A DNA stretch of 7,705 bases from BM714 sp964484935 (GCA_964484935.1 CAZAFW010000063.1:1-7705), one strand, 5' to 3'. Counted from the stretch's first letter, positions 1 to 6,252 are shown. The notes: generated from the letters alone by a model not told the origin. Made by a program: numbers and translations.

Positions 1-289
1 TGGCTTCTATTTCCTTTAGGTCAAGCATGGGGATGGCTGAATTTCTGCGGTCGTTTTCAATGTGGTAGTAGTCAATAAGCTGTTCATGGCCTTTCAGAAA
101 AACTTCTATTGCGGAATTTTCTCCCACAAGAACCCAGAAATCGTTTGCTCCGAAGACTTTGAAATCTTCGGTTGCGACTATTCCTTCAAGATTGCCTTTT
201 ATATATGCTTTTACAGGGGTGCTTTTTTTGGCATCCTTTATGAATTTTGCTATTTGATACGGATCGGTCATATCGTATTTTTCGCTCAT
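1..289 (-). CDS. dapH: 2,3,4,5-tetrahydropyridine-2,6-dicarboxylate N-acetyltransferase, N-terminal part (cut by window edge)
   Basis: This cytoplasmic enzyme of the acetyl branch of lysine/diaminopimelate synthesis transfers an acetyl group from acetyl-CoA to tetrahydrodipicolinate. About 96 N-terminal codons are visible; the left-handed beta-helix acetyltransferase domain lies outside the window. The visible part has the family's N-terminal domain, with STPVKAYIKG near residue 25 and the hallmark ENDRRNSAIPMLDLK just before the cut. That stretch is nearly the same as in the Bacillus subtilis DapH I remember, and it points to the acetyl rather than the succinyl enzyme. Three in-frame ATGs lie close together (298, 295 and 289). 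I chose 289 because AAAGGA ends 8 bases upstream of it. The two earlier ATGs overlap the dapB stop and lie too close to that site. It is the last visible gene of the asd-dapA-dapB-dapH operon and is probably translationally coupled to dapB. Confidence 0.92.
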   Translation of the reverse strand, partial: MSEKYDMTDPYQIAKFIKDAKKSTPVKAYIKGNLEGIVATEDFKVFGANDFWVLVGENSAIEVFLKGHEQLIDYYHIENDRRNSAIPMLDLKEIEA

Positions 290-294
290 TTCCA

Positions 295-1053
295 TCATCC
301 TTTCAATATTGAATTCATGTCGTAAAGTCCGGGATCTTTTCCGGAAAGGTATTCGGCGGCTTTCACAGCTCCCTCAGCGAATACGTTCCTCGACGTTGCA
401 CTGTGGCGTATCTCAATTATCTCATCGTTTCCAGCGAAAATAACGGTATGCTCTCCCACGATGGTTCCGCCTCTGACGGCGTGAATTCCTATTTCATCGG
501 GCTTGCGCTTGGCATCTTTCCCGTGCCTTCCATACACGAATGACCCCTCTGACCTTTTTTCGCTTTCAATTCCCTGGGCTATCATGTATGCCGTTCCGCT
601 TGGCGCGTCAACTTTGCGGTGGTGGTGCTTTTCGATTATTTCGATGTCGAAATTGTCTCCAAGCACTGAAGTTGCCCGCTTGGCCAAATCGATAAGCAGG
701 TTTATTCCGAGTGACATGTTGCCACTTCTGAAAATCGCGACATGCTTGGCCGCATCGTCTATGGCCTTTTCCAATTCGCCGTCTATCCCGGTGGTGCATA
801 TCACGGCAGGAGTTTTTGTATCCACGCAGTATTTCAGAACGTTGGGGACCGCTGAAAAATGAGAAAAATCTATCAGGACGTCGGCCTTTTCGGTTGAAAA
901 TTCGAAGGCTTCATACAATGGAAACTCAAAATCGGATGGATTTGCGAAAGCGTCGATTCCGCATACTATCTCCATATTATTGCTGGCCTTTACTATTTCT
1001 GCTACCACAGCGCCCATTTTACCGCCTGCTCCATGCAATATTATTCTAATCAT
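295..1053 (-). CDS. dapB: 4-hydroxy-tetrahydrodipicolinate reductase
   Basis: This cytoplasmic enzyme reduces the DapA product to tetrahydrodipicolinate with NAD(P)H, the second committed step towards diaminopimelate and lysine. The N-terminal Rossmann domain has GAGGKMG at residues 8-14, and VICTTG near residue 85 is part of the nucleotide and substrate pocket. The catalytic signature EKHHHRKVDAPSGTA spans about residues 141-155, with the proton-donating His pair and the Lys in place. VRGGTIVGEHTVIFAG follows near residue 195. Length is 252 residues, slightly shorter than E. coli DapB but normal for clostridia. Two ATGs are possible, 1059 and 1053. I prefer 1053 because an AGG lies 8 bases upstream and only 2 bases upstream of the other, and MIRIILHGAGG is the usual family start. 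It begins 9 bases after the dapA stop (3 if the 1059 start is used), and its TGA overlaps the earlier candidate starts of dapH. The Asp after beta-2 (IDAF) might favour NADH, but that is a guess. Confidence 0.96.
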   Translation of the reverse strand: MIRIILHGAGGKMGAVVAEIVKASNNMEIVCGIDAFANPSDFEFPLYEAFEFSTEKADVLIDFSHFSAVPNVLKYCVDTKTPAVICTTGIDGELEKAIDDAAKHVAIFRSGNMSLGINLLIDLAKRATSVLGDNFDIEIIEKHHHRKVDAPSGTAYMIAQGIESEKRSEGSFVYGRHGKDAKRKPDEIGIHAVRGGTIVGEHTVIFAGNDEIIEIRHSATSRNVFAEGAVKAAEYLSGKDPGLYDMNSILKG

Positions 1054-1062
1054 GGCCATTAC

Positions 1063-1944
1063 CTACAACAATCCGTAAAGGCGCATTTGCTCTTTTAGAT
1101 TGGCAAGCGGGCCTTCCGACATTTGGCACAGAGGGAGCCTGAATCCGCCCACTCCGCGCCCCATCAGGTTGAGGGCTGTCTTAACGGGTATGGGGTTGAC
1201 TTCCTTGAAAAGCGCATCGATCAAAGCCTTCATTTTCAATTGAAGCTCGCAAGCGCCTTTCAGGTCTCCCGCGTGGAATTTCATAACCATGTCGTGAGTG
1301 TCTTTCGGGGCAATGTTTGCGACTACGGATATCACACCGTCTCCTTTTACAGATAGAAGAGGGACAACCATGTCGTCGTTTCCGGAATAGATGTAAAAAT
1401 CGTCCGGAACCAATCTGGCAATTTCAACCACTTGGGATATGTTTCCGCTTGCTTCTTTTACGCCTTGTATGTTGGGATGCTTTGCCAATTCGGCAACGGT
1501 TTCGGGAAGAATATTTACCCCCGTTCTTCCAGGAACATTGTAGACTATTATAGGTGTTTCAACAGAATCGGCAATGGCTTCGTAGTGCTTTACAAGGCCG
1601 CTTCGTGTTCCTTTGTTGTAGTATGGAGTCACAAGCAAAAGACCGTCGACTCCGACAGATTCTGCAAATTTGCTCATCTCGACTGCGTGCGCGGTGTTGT
1701 TGCTTCCGGTTCCGGCAATAACGGGTATGCGTCCGCCGACTTTTTCCACTGCAAAACGGATTGTCTCTTTATGCTCGCTGGTGTCCATAGTTGCGGTTTC
1801 CCCTGTTGTTCCGCAGATAACAAGAGCATCTGTCGATTCTTCAATCTGCCAATCAATCAATTCGCCGAGCTTTTGATAATTAATACTTCCGTCCTCGTTG
1901 AAGGGAGTGACGATCGCAACGCCTGATCCTTTGAATAATGACAT
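1063..1944 (-). CDS. dapA: 4-hydroxy-tetrahydrodipicolinate synthase
   Basis: This Schiff-base aldolase condenses pyruvate with aspartate semialdehyde, the first reaction specific to diaminopimelate/lysine. It is a 293-residue TIM barrel; E. coli DapA has 292. Visible key residues are GTTGE with Thr46 and Thr47, VTPYYN with Tyr109, YNVPGRTG with Tyr135 and Arg140, and GVKEASGN with the Schiff-base Lys163. NPIPVKTALN and the C-terminal helices are intact. The reading frame extends 14 codons upstream to 1986, but that stretch would overlap asd. The ATG at 1944 has AAAGG 7 bases upstream and gives the standard MSLFKGSGVAIVTPF start. Aligned by eye with E. coli, two positions of the lysine-inhibition site differ (His53 to Thr55, Glu84 to His86), so feedback may be weak. 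Transcription is controlled by the lysine riboswitch ahead of asd. Confidence 0.97.
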   Translation of the reverse strand: MSLFKGSGVAIVTPFNEDGSINYQKLGELIDWQIEESTDALVICGTTGETATMDTSEHKETIRFAVEKVGGRIPVIAGTGSNNTAHAVEMSKFAESVGVDGLLLVTPYYNKGTRSGLVKHYEAIADSVETPIIVYNVPGRTGVNILPETVAELAKHPNIQGVKEASGNISQVVEIARLVPDDFYIYSGNDDMVVPLLSVKGDGVISVVANIAPKDTHDMVMKFHAGDLKGACELQLKMKALIDALFKEVNPIPVKTALNLMGRGVGGFRLPLCQMSEGPLANLKEQMRLYGLL

Positions 1945-1947
1945 AAC

Positions 1948-1956
1948 ATCACCTTT
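1948..1956 (-). promoter_or_regulatory. ribosome binding site of dapA (decides the start)
   Basis: On the minus strand AAAGGTGAT lies just before the ATG at 1944, with AAAGG at 7-base spacing. It falls in the 28-base gap after the asd stop, so the longer reading frame beginning at 1986 is not needed. Confidence 0.7.
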
Positions 1957-1972
1957 CCTTTCAATGGTGTCC

Positions 1973-2968
1973 CTAGAGAGTTTCAACCAACCTTTCAGCT
2001 ATCTGCACGGCATTTGTCGCCGCTCCTTTCCGGATGTTGTCGGCCACAACCCATAGATTAAGGCCGTTTTCTATGCTGAAGTCCCTTCTTATCCTGCCTA
2101 CATAGACAGGGTCTGTTCCAGCCGCAATAGAAGCGAGCGGGTATATGTTTTCGGAAACATTGTCCATAAGCACTATGCCTTCGCTGTTATTCATAAGGGA
2201 CTTGATGTCCTCTACCTCAAAAGGCTTCTTGAGCTGTACGTTTATTGATTCGCTGTGGCTGTAGAATACAGGAACTCGCACGGTTGTAGCTGTAATTTTC
2301 AGGTCGTAGTCACCGATTATCTTTTTCGTTTCATCAATCATTTTCATTTCTTCCTTTGTATAGCCGTTTTCGAGGAAAACGTCTATATGGGGAAGGCAGT
2401 TGTTTGCTATGGGGTGGGGATATGCCTTGCATGTGCTTTTGCCTTTGAGGCCTTCTTCCAAATCAGAAACTCCTTTTACTCCTGAGCCTGAAACAGCTTG
2501 GTATGTCGAATATACGATTCTTTCTATTCCATAAGTCTCATATAATGGTTTCAATGCGACAACCGCTTGAATTGTCGAGCAGTTGGGGTTGGCGATTATT
2601 CCCTTGTTCCAGTCAATATCTTCAGGATTGACTTCAGGAACTACAAGAGGAACTTCGGGATCCATTCTCCACGCGCTGCTGTTGTCGACAACGGTCACGC
2701 CCTTGGATGCGGCTATTGGAGAGAATTTCTTGCTGGTTTCTCCACCCGCAGAGAAGAGAGCTATGTCTATGTCCCTGTCGAATGAATTTTCATTCAGTTC
2801 CTCGACGGTGTATGTTTTGCCTTTGCAGACAAGACTTTTGCCGGCGGATCTTGCCGATGCGAAGAGATACAGGTTTTTGTATGGGAAATCCCTGTCCTCG
2901 AGAACTTTTAGAAATGTCCTTCCCACCATTCCGGTTGCTCCTACTACTGCAATGTTCACTTTTTTCAT
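1973..2968 (-). CDS. asd: aspartate-semialdehyde dehydrogenase
   Basis: This cytoplasmic enzyme reduces aspartyl-4-phosphate to aspartate semialdehyde with NADPH, the branch point for lysine/diaminopimelate and for threonine and methionine. At 331 residues it has normal family length. The N-terminal nucleotide fold carries GATGMVG at residues 10-16. SSAWRM lies at 97-102, and the active site IANPNCSTIQ holds the nucleophile Cys130. STYQAVSGSG has Gln157, and RVPVFYSHSE has Arg231 and the catalytic His238. The C-terminal NLWVVADNIRKGAA is typical. The start is firm: AGGAGG lies 7 bases upstream of the ATG. It is the first gene of the operon, directly behind the riboswitch terminator, so asd and all dap genes behind it should be repressed together when lysine is plentiful. 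Confidence 0.97.
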   Translation of the reverse strand: MKKVNIAVVGATGMVGRTFLKVLEDRDFPYKNLYLFASARSAGKSLVCKGKTYTVEELNENSFDRDIDIALFSAGGETSKKFSPIAASKGVTVVDNSSAWRMDPEVPLVVPEVNPEDIDWNKGIIANPNCSTIQAVVALKPLYETYGIERIVYSTYQAVSGSGVKGVSDLEEGLKGKSTCKAYPHPIANNCLPHIDVFLENGYTKEEMKMIDETKKIIGDYDLKITATTVRVPVFYSHSESINVQLKKPFEVEDIKSLMNNSEGIVLMDNVSENIYPLASIAAGTDPVYVGRIRRDFSIENGLNLWVVADNIRKGAATNAVQIAERLVETL

Positions 2969-2975
2969 GTTAAAT

Positions 2976-2981
2976 CCTCCT
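2976..2981 (-). promoter_or_regulatory. ribosome binding site of asd
   Basis: A perfect AGGAGG on the minus strand lies 7 bases before the asd ATG. It sits about 30 bases downstream of the terminator U-run, outside the hairpin, so the leader probably acts on transcription termination rather than on translation initiation. Confidence 0.85.
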
Positions 2982-3009
2982 ATATGTTAATAATAATATA
3001 AACGGGTAC

Positions 3010-3042
3010 AAAAAAACAGCCAAAGCAAAAGAACTTTGACTG
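3010..3042 (-). terminator. intrinsic terminator of the lysine riboswitch
   Basis: On the minus strand CAGTCAAAG and CTTTGGCTG form a 9-pair stem with one G-U pair around the 8-base loop TTCTTTTG. Seven T residues follow at once. It lies between the aptamer and asd, so termination here would stop transcription before the first coding gene. Its 5' arm can also pair with a segment at the 3' end of the aptamer, which gives a possible switch. Confidence 0.9.
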
Positions 3043-3117
3043 ATTGATATCAAAATATCTCTTGCCCTGTGCAAGTTAGCGCTTTACTGAAAGGGTGGGC
3101 ACCTATTCAGCAAAAGT
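3033..3117 (-). promoter_or_regulatory. candidate antiterminator pairing of the lysine leader
   Basis: On the minus strand ACTTTTGCTGA (3117-3107) can pair with TCAGTCAAAGT (3043-3033), the 5' arm of the terminator. It gives 10 pairs out of 11, one of them G-U and one position mismatched. The first segment includes the bases expected to form the 3' strand of aptamer helix P1. If so, lysine binding locks P1, frees the terminator arm and turns the operon off; without lysine the antiterminator forms. The pairing is seen in the sequence; the switching logic is inferred from known L-box elements. Confidence 0.6.
3046..3110 (-). other. three small hairpins between aptamer and terminator
   Basis: On the minus strand three short hairpins follow the aptamer. 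At 3110-3087, CTGAA/TTCAG continues after a two-base internal loop with GGT/ACC around GCCC. At 3075-3061, CTTGC/GCAAG closes the loop ACAGG. At 3059-3046, GATAT/ATATC closes TTTG. The first shares bases with both the proposed P1 3' strand and the antiterminator and could compete with either. None has a U-run, so they are not terminators. Confidence 0.5.
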
Positions 3118-3248
3118 ATCATGTCTATTGAACAGGATACCAGATATTTGCCCCGGGGAGGACAGTATCTTCGGCGAATTCACCTTTCACATGGATTAAG
3201 ATACCCCGATCTGGTCCATGTTACTCATTGAAATCCGCTCCTCTAAAG
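3106..3248 (-). promoter_or_regulatory. lysine riboswitch aptamer (L box) in the asd leader
   Basis: Read on the minus strand, this leader shows the conserved L-box blocks in order: AGAGGAGCG, GAGTA, GAAAGG, CGCCGAAG and CTGG. P2 forms from GCGGATTT with GAATTCGC, and from CATGGA with TCCATG further out. P3 forms from GATA/TATC and TGTCC/GGGCA. The P2 loop CGGGG (3208-3204) is the exact complement of CCCCG in the P3 loop (3158-3154), the expected kissing interaction. P1 can form from TTTAG (3247-3243) with CTGAA (3110-3106). Position ahead of asd-dapA-dapB-dapH and a terminator behind it fit lysine-controlled transcription. The oddity is the 3' third: only about 29 bases separate CTGG from the P1 strand, enough for one hairpin where the family normally has P4 and P5. 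Confidence 0.88.
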
Positions 3249-3293
3249 TACAACCTAAAGAACGGCTATTGAATTGTATCGATATTATTTAGA

Positions 3294-3322
3294 ATTCTAT
3301 ACTTTAAAACAGTATTTGTCAA
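3294..3322 (-). promoter_or_regulatory. sigma-A promoter of the asd-dapABH operon
   Basis: On the minus strand the -35 box TTGACA (3322-3317) is perfect. It is followed after exactly 17 bases by TAGAAT (3299-3294), one base off the consensus -10. Transcription should start near 3287, about 40 bases before the aptamer and 320 bases before asd. Confidence 0.85.
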
Positions 3323-3348
3323 CAAAAGAGGCAATAGGAGAGTATGCA

Positions 3349-3377
3349 TTTCATTTATGGGATAATTATACTATAAT
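3349..3377 (+). promoter_or_regulatory. candidate promoter of the rightward amidohydrolase operon
   Basis: A perfect TATAAT at 3372-3377 lies 31 bases before the ATG at 3409, leaving a short untranslated leader of about 25 bases with a good ribosome binding site. The -35 region at the right distance (TTTCAT near 3349) is poor, so the promoter may be weak or need an activator. It points away from the asd promoter. Confidence 0.5.
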
Positions 3378-3393
3378 AGGAGAGACATCAACG

Positions 3394-3399
3394 AAGGAG
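3394..3399 (+). promoter_or_regulatory. ribosome binding site that sets the amidohydrolase start
   Basis: AAGGAG lies 9 bases before the ATG at 3409. It argues against the in-frame upstream ATG at 3274, which would put the start inside the divergent promoter region. Confidence 0.75.
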
Positions 3400-3408
3400 A
3401 ACAGAATA

Positions 3409-4542
3409 ATGAAAATAGAAAAAGAATATAAAAAATTGCTTTCCGACATCAGAGGCGAACTTCACAAAATTCCGGAAATCGGATTCAAAGAGTTCAAGAC
3501 AAGCAAATATATAGAAGAGCTTTTGAGGAAACTCTCTCCGGACAGACTGGAACAGGTCGCAGAAACTGGCTGGATTGCATTTTTCAGGGGAACCGAAGGA
3601 AAAAGAACGGTAGCCTTCAGAACAGACATGGACGGATTGCCGGTCGAAGAAAGTGAAAAGCATGAAATGCGGTCCCAACACAGGGGAATGATGCATGCTT
3701 GCGGCCATGACGGGCACATGTCCATATTGCTTGTTTTTGCGCATTTTCTAGCTGAAAACAGAAAAATAATAAAGGACAATGTCGCATTAGTTTTCCAACC
3801 GGCCGAAGAAGGACCGGGAGGCGCTAAGGTTGTCGCCAAATCTAAGGTTTTCGAGGACTTGAATATCGATGAAATATACGGCCTGCACCTTTTCCCGCTT
3901 GTGGAAGAAGGGAAAATAGCCATTAAGGACGGTCCGCTCATGGCGCAATCCGGGGAGATTGACGTTATAGTCCGCGGGCTAAGTTCGCACGGGGCCCAGC
4001 CACAGGAAGGAATTGACGCGATTGTTGCGGCTGCGGCATTCATAAACGAAACACAGAAGATTGTAAGCAGATTCATAAAACCCATAGATTCCGCAGTAAT
4101 AACATTTGGAAAGGCATGGGGCGGTGAGGCCAGAAACATAGTTTCCGGAGAAATGGCCATTGAAGGAACGATAAGGACATTCAGTGAAGATGTGTATCTA
4201 TCCATAAAGAAACGCATAAGGGATATCGCCGAAGGCATCGAGATGGTTTACGGGTGCGGCATTGAAACGGTTTTTAGGGACATGTATCCTCCTGTCATAA
4301 ACGACAAAAGGCTAGTTGAGAGGTTCAGGAAGTCGTATGGAGGGGAAATTGTAGACATAGAGCCGCAGATGCTTGCGGAGGATTTTTCATACTACCAAAA
4401 GAAGGTTCCGGGGCTGTTTGTTTTCCTCGGGACCAAAAATGAAGAAAAAGGATTTACGAGTCCTCTCCACAGCCAGAATTTTAATTTTGACGAATCCGTA
4501 CTTGTAAAGGGCCTTGAAGCCTATGCGTCTTTAATAGAATGA
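3409..4542 (+). CDS. M20 family amidohydrolase, probable N-acetyldiaminopimelate deacetylase
   Basis: This is a zinc-type M20/M40 aminoacylase of 377 residues. Family signatures are HKIPEIGFKEFKT (19-31), RTDMDGLP (71-78), MHACGHDGH (95-103) with Cys98 and His100, FQPAEEGPGGA (129-139) with catalytic/metal Glu133 and Glu134, LHLF with His160, and His354 near the C-terminus. It resembles the N-acetyldiaminopimelate deacetylase of Bacillus (DapL/YkuR) in its N-terminal and EEGPGGA regions. It also sits back to back with an acetyl-pathway dap operon, so release of acetate from N-acetyl-LL-diaminopimelate is the best guess. Related enzymes acting on hippurate or other N-acyl amino acids share all these motifs, so the substrate is inferred mainly from context. 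It has no signal peptide. I start it at 3409 for its AAGGAG site; the 45-residue upstream extension looks non-homologous. It is the first gene of a four-gene rightward operon. Confidence 0.88.
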   Translation: MKIEKEYKKLLSDIRGELHKIPEIGFKEFKTSKYIEELLRKLSPDRLEQVAETGWIAFFRGTEGKRTVAFRTDMDGLPVEESEKHEMRSQHRGMMHACGHDGHMSILLVFAHFLAENRKIIKDNVALVFQPAEEGPGGAKVVAKSKVFEDLNIDEIYGLHLFPLVEEGKIAIKDGPLMAQSGEIDVIVRGLSSHGAQPQEGIDAIVAAAAFINETQKIVSRFIKPIDSAVITFGKAWGGEARNIVSGEMAIEGTIRTFSEDVYLSIKKRIRDIAEGIEMVYGCGIETVFRDMYPPVINDKRLVERFRKSYGGEIVDIEPQMLAEDFSYYQKKVPGLFVFLGTKNEEKGFTSPLHSQNFNFDESVLVKGLEAYASLIE

Positions 4543-4558
4543 TGAAGGAGATGAATTG

Positions 4559-5509
4559 ATGAAACGGATGAGCATTTCAAACGTCAATCTCCTATATTTG
4601 TTTATGGCTGTGATCCTTGTAACAATCGGTTCAGTCATACAGTCCATAAATGTCGAATTGGGATTGATAGCGACTGAATTCTTTCTTGTGCTTATGCCGG
4701 CAGTATTGTTTGCAATCTGGACACGGGGCGATATGAAGAAAATATTCAGGCTGAATCCGTTGCCATTTGGCGAAGGGATTTTGATTGTTGCAATTGCATT
4801 GCTTTTTTATCCGGTATCGATAATGGGAAATCTGATTGTGGTAAATTTGCTTGATTCGATAGGCTGGTACAGACCGATACCTTTCCCTACAGCGAGCAAT
4901 GCTCAGGAATATGCCTTGCTAATTTTTGCTGTTGCCATCAGTGCGGGAATATGCGAGGAGTTTTTGTTCAGGGGCGTTATAATGAAGGCTTACGAATATT
5001 ACGGACCGAAAAGGGCAATCCTTTCAACCGCAGTATTGTTTGGTCTTTTCCACTTCAATCTGCAAAATCTGGCGGCCCCAATAATGTTAGGAGCATTGTT
5101 TGGGTACTATGTATATATTACAGATTCCATATATGCGGGGATTTTAGCTCATTCGCTGCACAACGCATTGTCTGTGACTATAGGATTTCTGACTTCCATG
5201 GCGCAAAATGAAAGCTCCGGCGCGGAAATTGCGGATACTGCATCGAAAAGCGTACCGGCAATTCAGTATCTGTCAATTGTAATTTTTATATCAGGATGTC
5301 TGATAGCTTCATGGCTGTTGATAAATTGGCTGAAAAGGCTTTCAACGAAAAGACTTCAGACTTGTCCGCCAAAAGAGAATAATGAAACAGGCATTGAAAT
5401 GAACCGGGAAGATGTTGAACCGGTCAAGTGGTGGGGTTTTCTGCCTTTAGCAGTAATGGGCGCAACTTATGTTTTGTTTGAAATAGCCACTTTGAGTTCT
5501 TGGAGGTAA
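4559..5509 (+). CDS. CPBP (CAAX/Abi-type) intramembrane metalloprotease
   Basis: This is an integral membrane protein of 316 residues in the CPBP family, whose members include CAAX prenyl proteases and bacteriocin-immunity proteins. All three catalytic motifs are present: EEFLFR with Glu133, Glu134 and Arg138; FGLFH with Phe161 and His165; and HSLHN with His198 and Asn202. Hydrophobic segments lie near residues 11-30, 36-54, 73-98, 118-131, 153-166, 172-187, 239-258 and 281-298. After the core, the protein carries about 115 more residues: a polar linker, one membrane span, a charged stretch rich in Lys and Glu near 260-280, and a last hydrophobic segment. The ATG at 4559 has AAGGAG 8 bases upstream; a TTG at 4556 is less likely. 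The gap to the amidohydrolase is 16 bases, and the next gene's ribosome binding site overlaps its stop. Its substrate cannot be told from the sequence. Confidence 0.9.
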   Translation: MKRMSISNVNLLYLFMAVILVTIGSVIQSINVELGLIATEFFLVLMPAVLFAIWTRGDMKKIFRLNPLPFGEGILIVAIALLFYPVSIMGNLIVVNLLDSIGWYRPIPFPTASNAQEYALLIFAVAISAGICEEFLFRGVIMKAYEYYGPKRAILSTAVLFGLFHFNLQNLAAPIMLGALFGYYVYITDSIYAGILAHSLHNALSVTIGFLTSMAQNESSGAEIADTASKSVPAIQYLSIVIFISGCLIASWLLINWLKRLSTKRLQTCPPKENNETGIEMNREDVEPVKWWGFLPLAVMGATYVLFEIATLSSWR

Positions 5510-5511
5510 AT

Positions 5512-6252
5512 ATGGATTCGTATACGTATTTTGCAAAATATTATGACTTGCTGATGGAAAGAACCGACTATGATCTTTGGACGGATTATTTGACAACGAT
5601 TTTCGAAAGGCGCAAGGAAAACACGGAAACCATTCTTGAATTGGCCTGTGGGACCGGAAACATTGCAATCAGGCTTTCGGAGAGGGGATACTCATGCATG
5701 GGACTGGACATTTCGGAATCGATGTTGACACTTGCCGGTGAAAAGGCTTCAGCGAAAGGCCTGTCTATTCCTTTAATACTCCAAAACATGGGCAGCCTTG
5801 ATTACAACAGAAAAACGGATGCGGTTCTTTGCCTTTGCGACGGTATAAATTACATGACAGACAAAAGCGAGGTCGAAGAACTTTTTGTAAAGGTTTCAGC
5901 GATAGTCAATCCGGATGGCGTATTCATATTTGACATCAGCTCCGAATACAAGCTTTCAAATGTTTTGGGAAACAATGTTTTTGCCGAGAACAAGCCCGAA
6001 GTTTCTTATATATGGGAAAACTTTTATGACGGCAGAAAAAAAACTATAGAGATGTTCCTCACCTTTTTTGGTAAAGAAGGGGAGTTGTACAGCAAACATG
6101 AGGAAATGCACATGCAAAGGGCATATAGTGTCGATGAACTTGAAAAATTACTGCGCCACGCAGGCTTTGGCAAAATTCAAATCTACGAGACTCTTACTTT
6201 TAAAGAACCTGTGAAAGAAAGTGAGAGGATAACATTCGTTTGTGAATTGTAA
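5512..6252 (+). CDS. class I SAM-dependent methyltransferase
   Basis: This is a soluble protein of 246 residues with a Rossmann-type methyltransferase core. Motif I is ILELACGTGN (residues 41-50). The acidic end of beta-2 is GLDIS with Asp66, and the region before beta-4 reads DAVLCLCDGINYM (103-115). The next strand is VFIFDISS. The N-terminal YTYFAKYYDLLM is typical of a large group of uncharacterised Firmicute methyltransferases (Methyltransf_25/YqeM-like), and the C-terminal part resembles their lid region. I cannot name the substrate; small molecule, tRNA or protein all remain possible. The start is ATG 5512 with GGAGG 5 bases upstream. The upstream TTG at 5500 would put its first codons over the ribosome binding site. 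Only 2 bases separate it from the protease gene, so the two are likely translationally coupled. Confidence 0.88.
   Translation: MDSYTYFAKYYDLLMERTDYDLWTDYLTTIFERRKENTETILELACGTGNIAIRLSERGYSCMGLDISESMLTLAGEKASAKGLSIPLILQNMGSLDYNRKTDAVLCLCDGINYMTDKSEVEELFVKVSAIVNPDGVFIFDISSEYKLSNVLGNNVFAENKPEVSYIWENFYDGRKKTIEMFLTFFGKEGELYSKHEEMHMQRAYSVDELEKLLRHAGFGKIQIYETLTFKEPVKESERITFVCEL

Noticed and set aside
503..862. Plus-strand open frame of 119 codons
   Set aside because: It is antisense to dapB and has no family resemblance.
1432..1926. Plus-strand open frame of 164 codons
   Set aside because: It is antisense to dapA, Cys- and Phe-rich with no motif and no ribosome binding site that I can see; treated as a shadow.
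1945..1986. In-frame 14-codon upstream extension of dapA
   Set aside because: It overlaps the end of asd and has no support. The ATG at 1944 has a good AAAGG site and gives the normal DapA length.
3316..3345. Plus-strand TTGTCA at 3316-3321 as the -35 box of the amidohydrolase promoter
   Set aside because: Nothing like TATAAT lies 16-18 bases downstream (GAGTAT at best). The TATAAT at 3372 is too far away to use it.
3274..3408. In-frame 45-codon upstream extension of the M20 amidohydrolase
   Set aside because: It would begin inside the divergent promoter region, upstream of the rightward TATAAT box, and looks unlike the family N-terminus. The ATG at 3409 has a proper ribosome binding site.
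3462..4238. Long open frame of 258 codons on the minus strand
   Set aside because: It lies wholly antisense to the amidohydrolase gene, shows no recognisable domain, and is a shadow of that gene's codon use.
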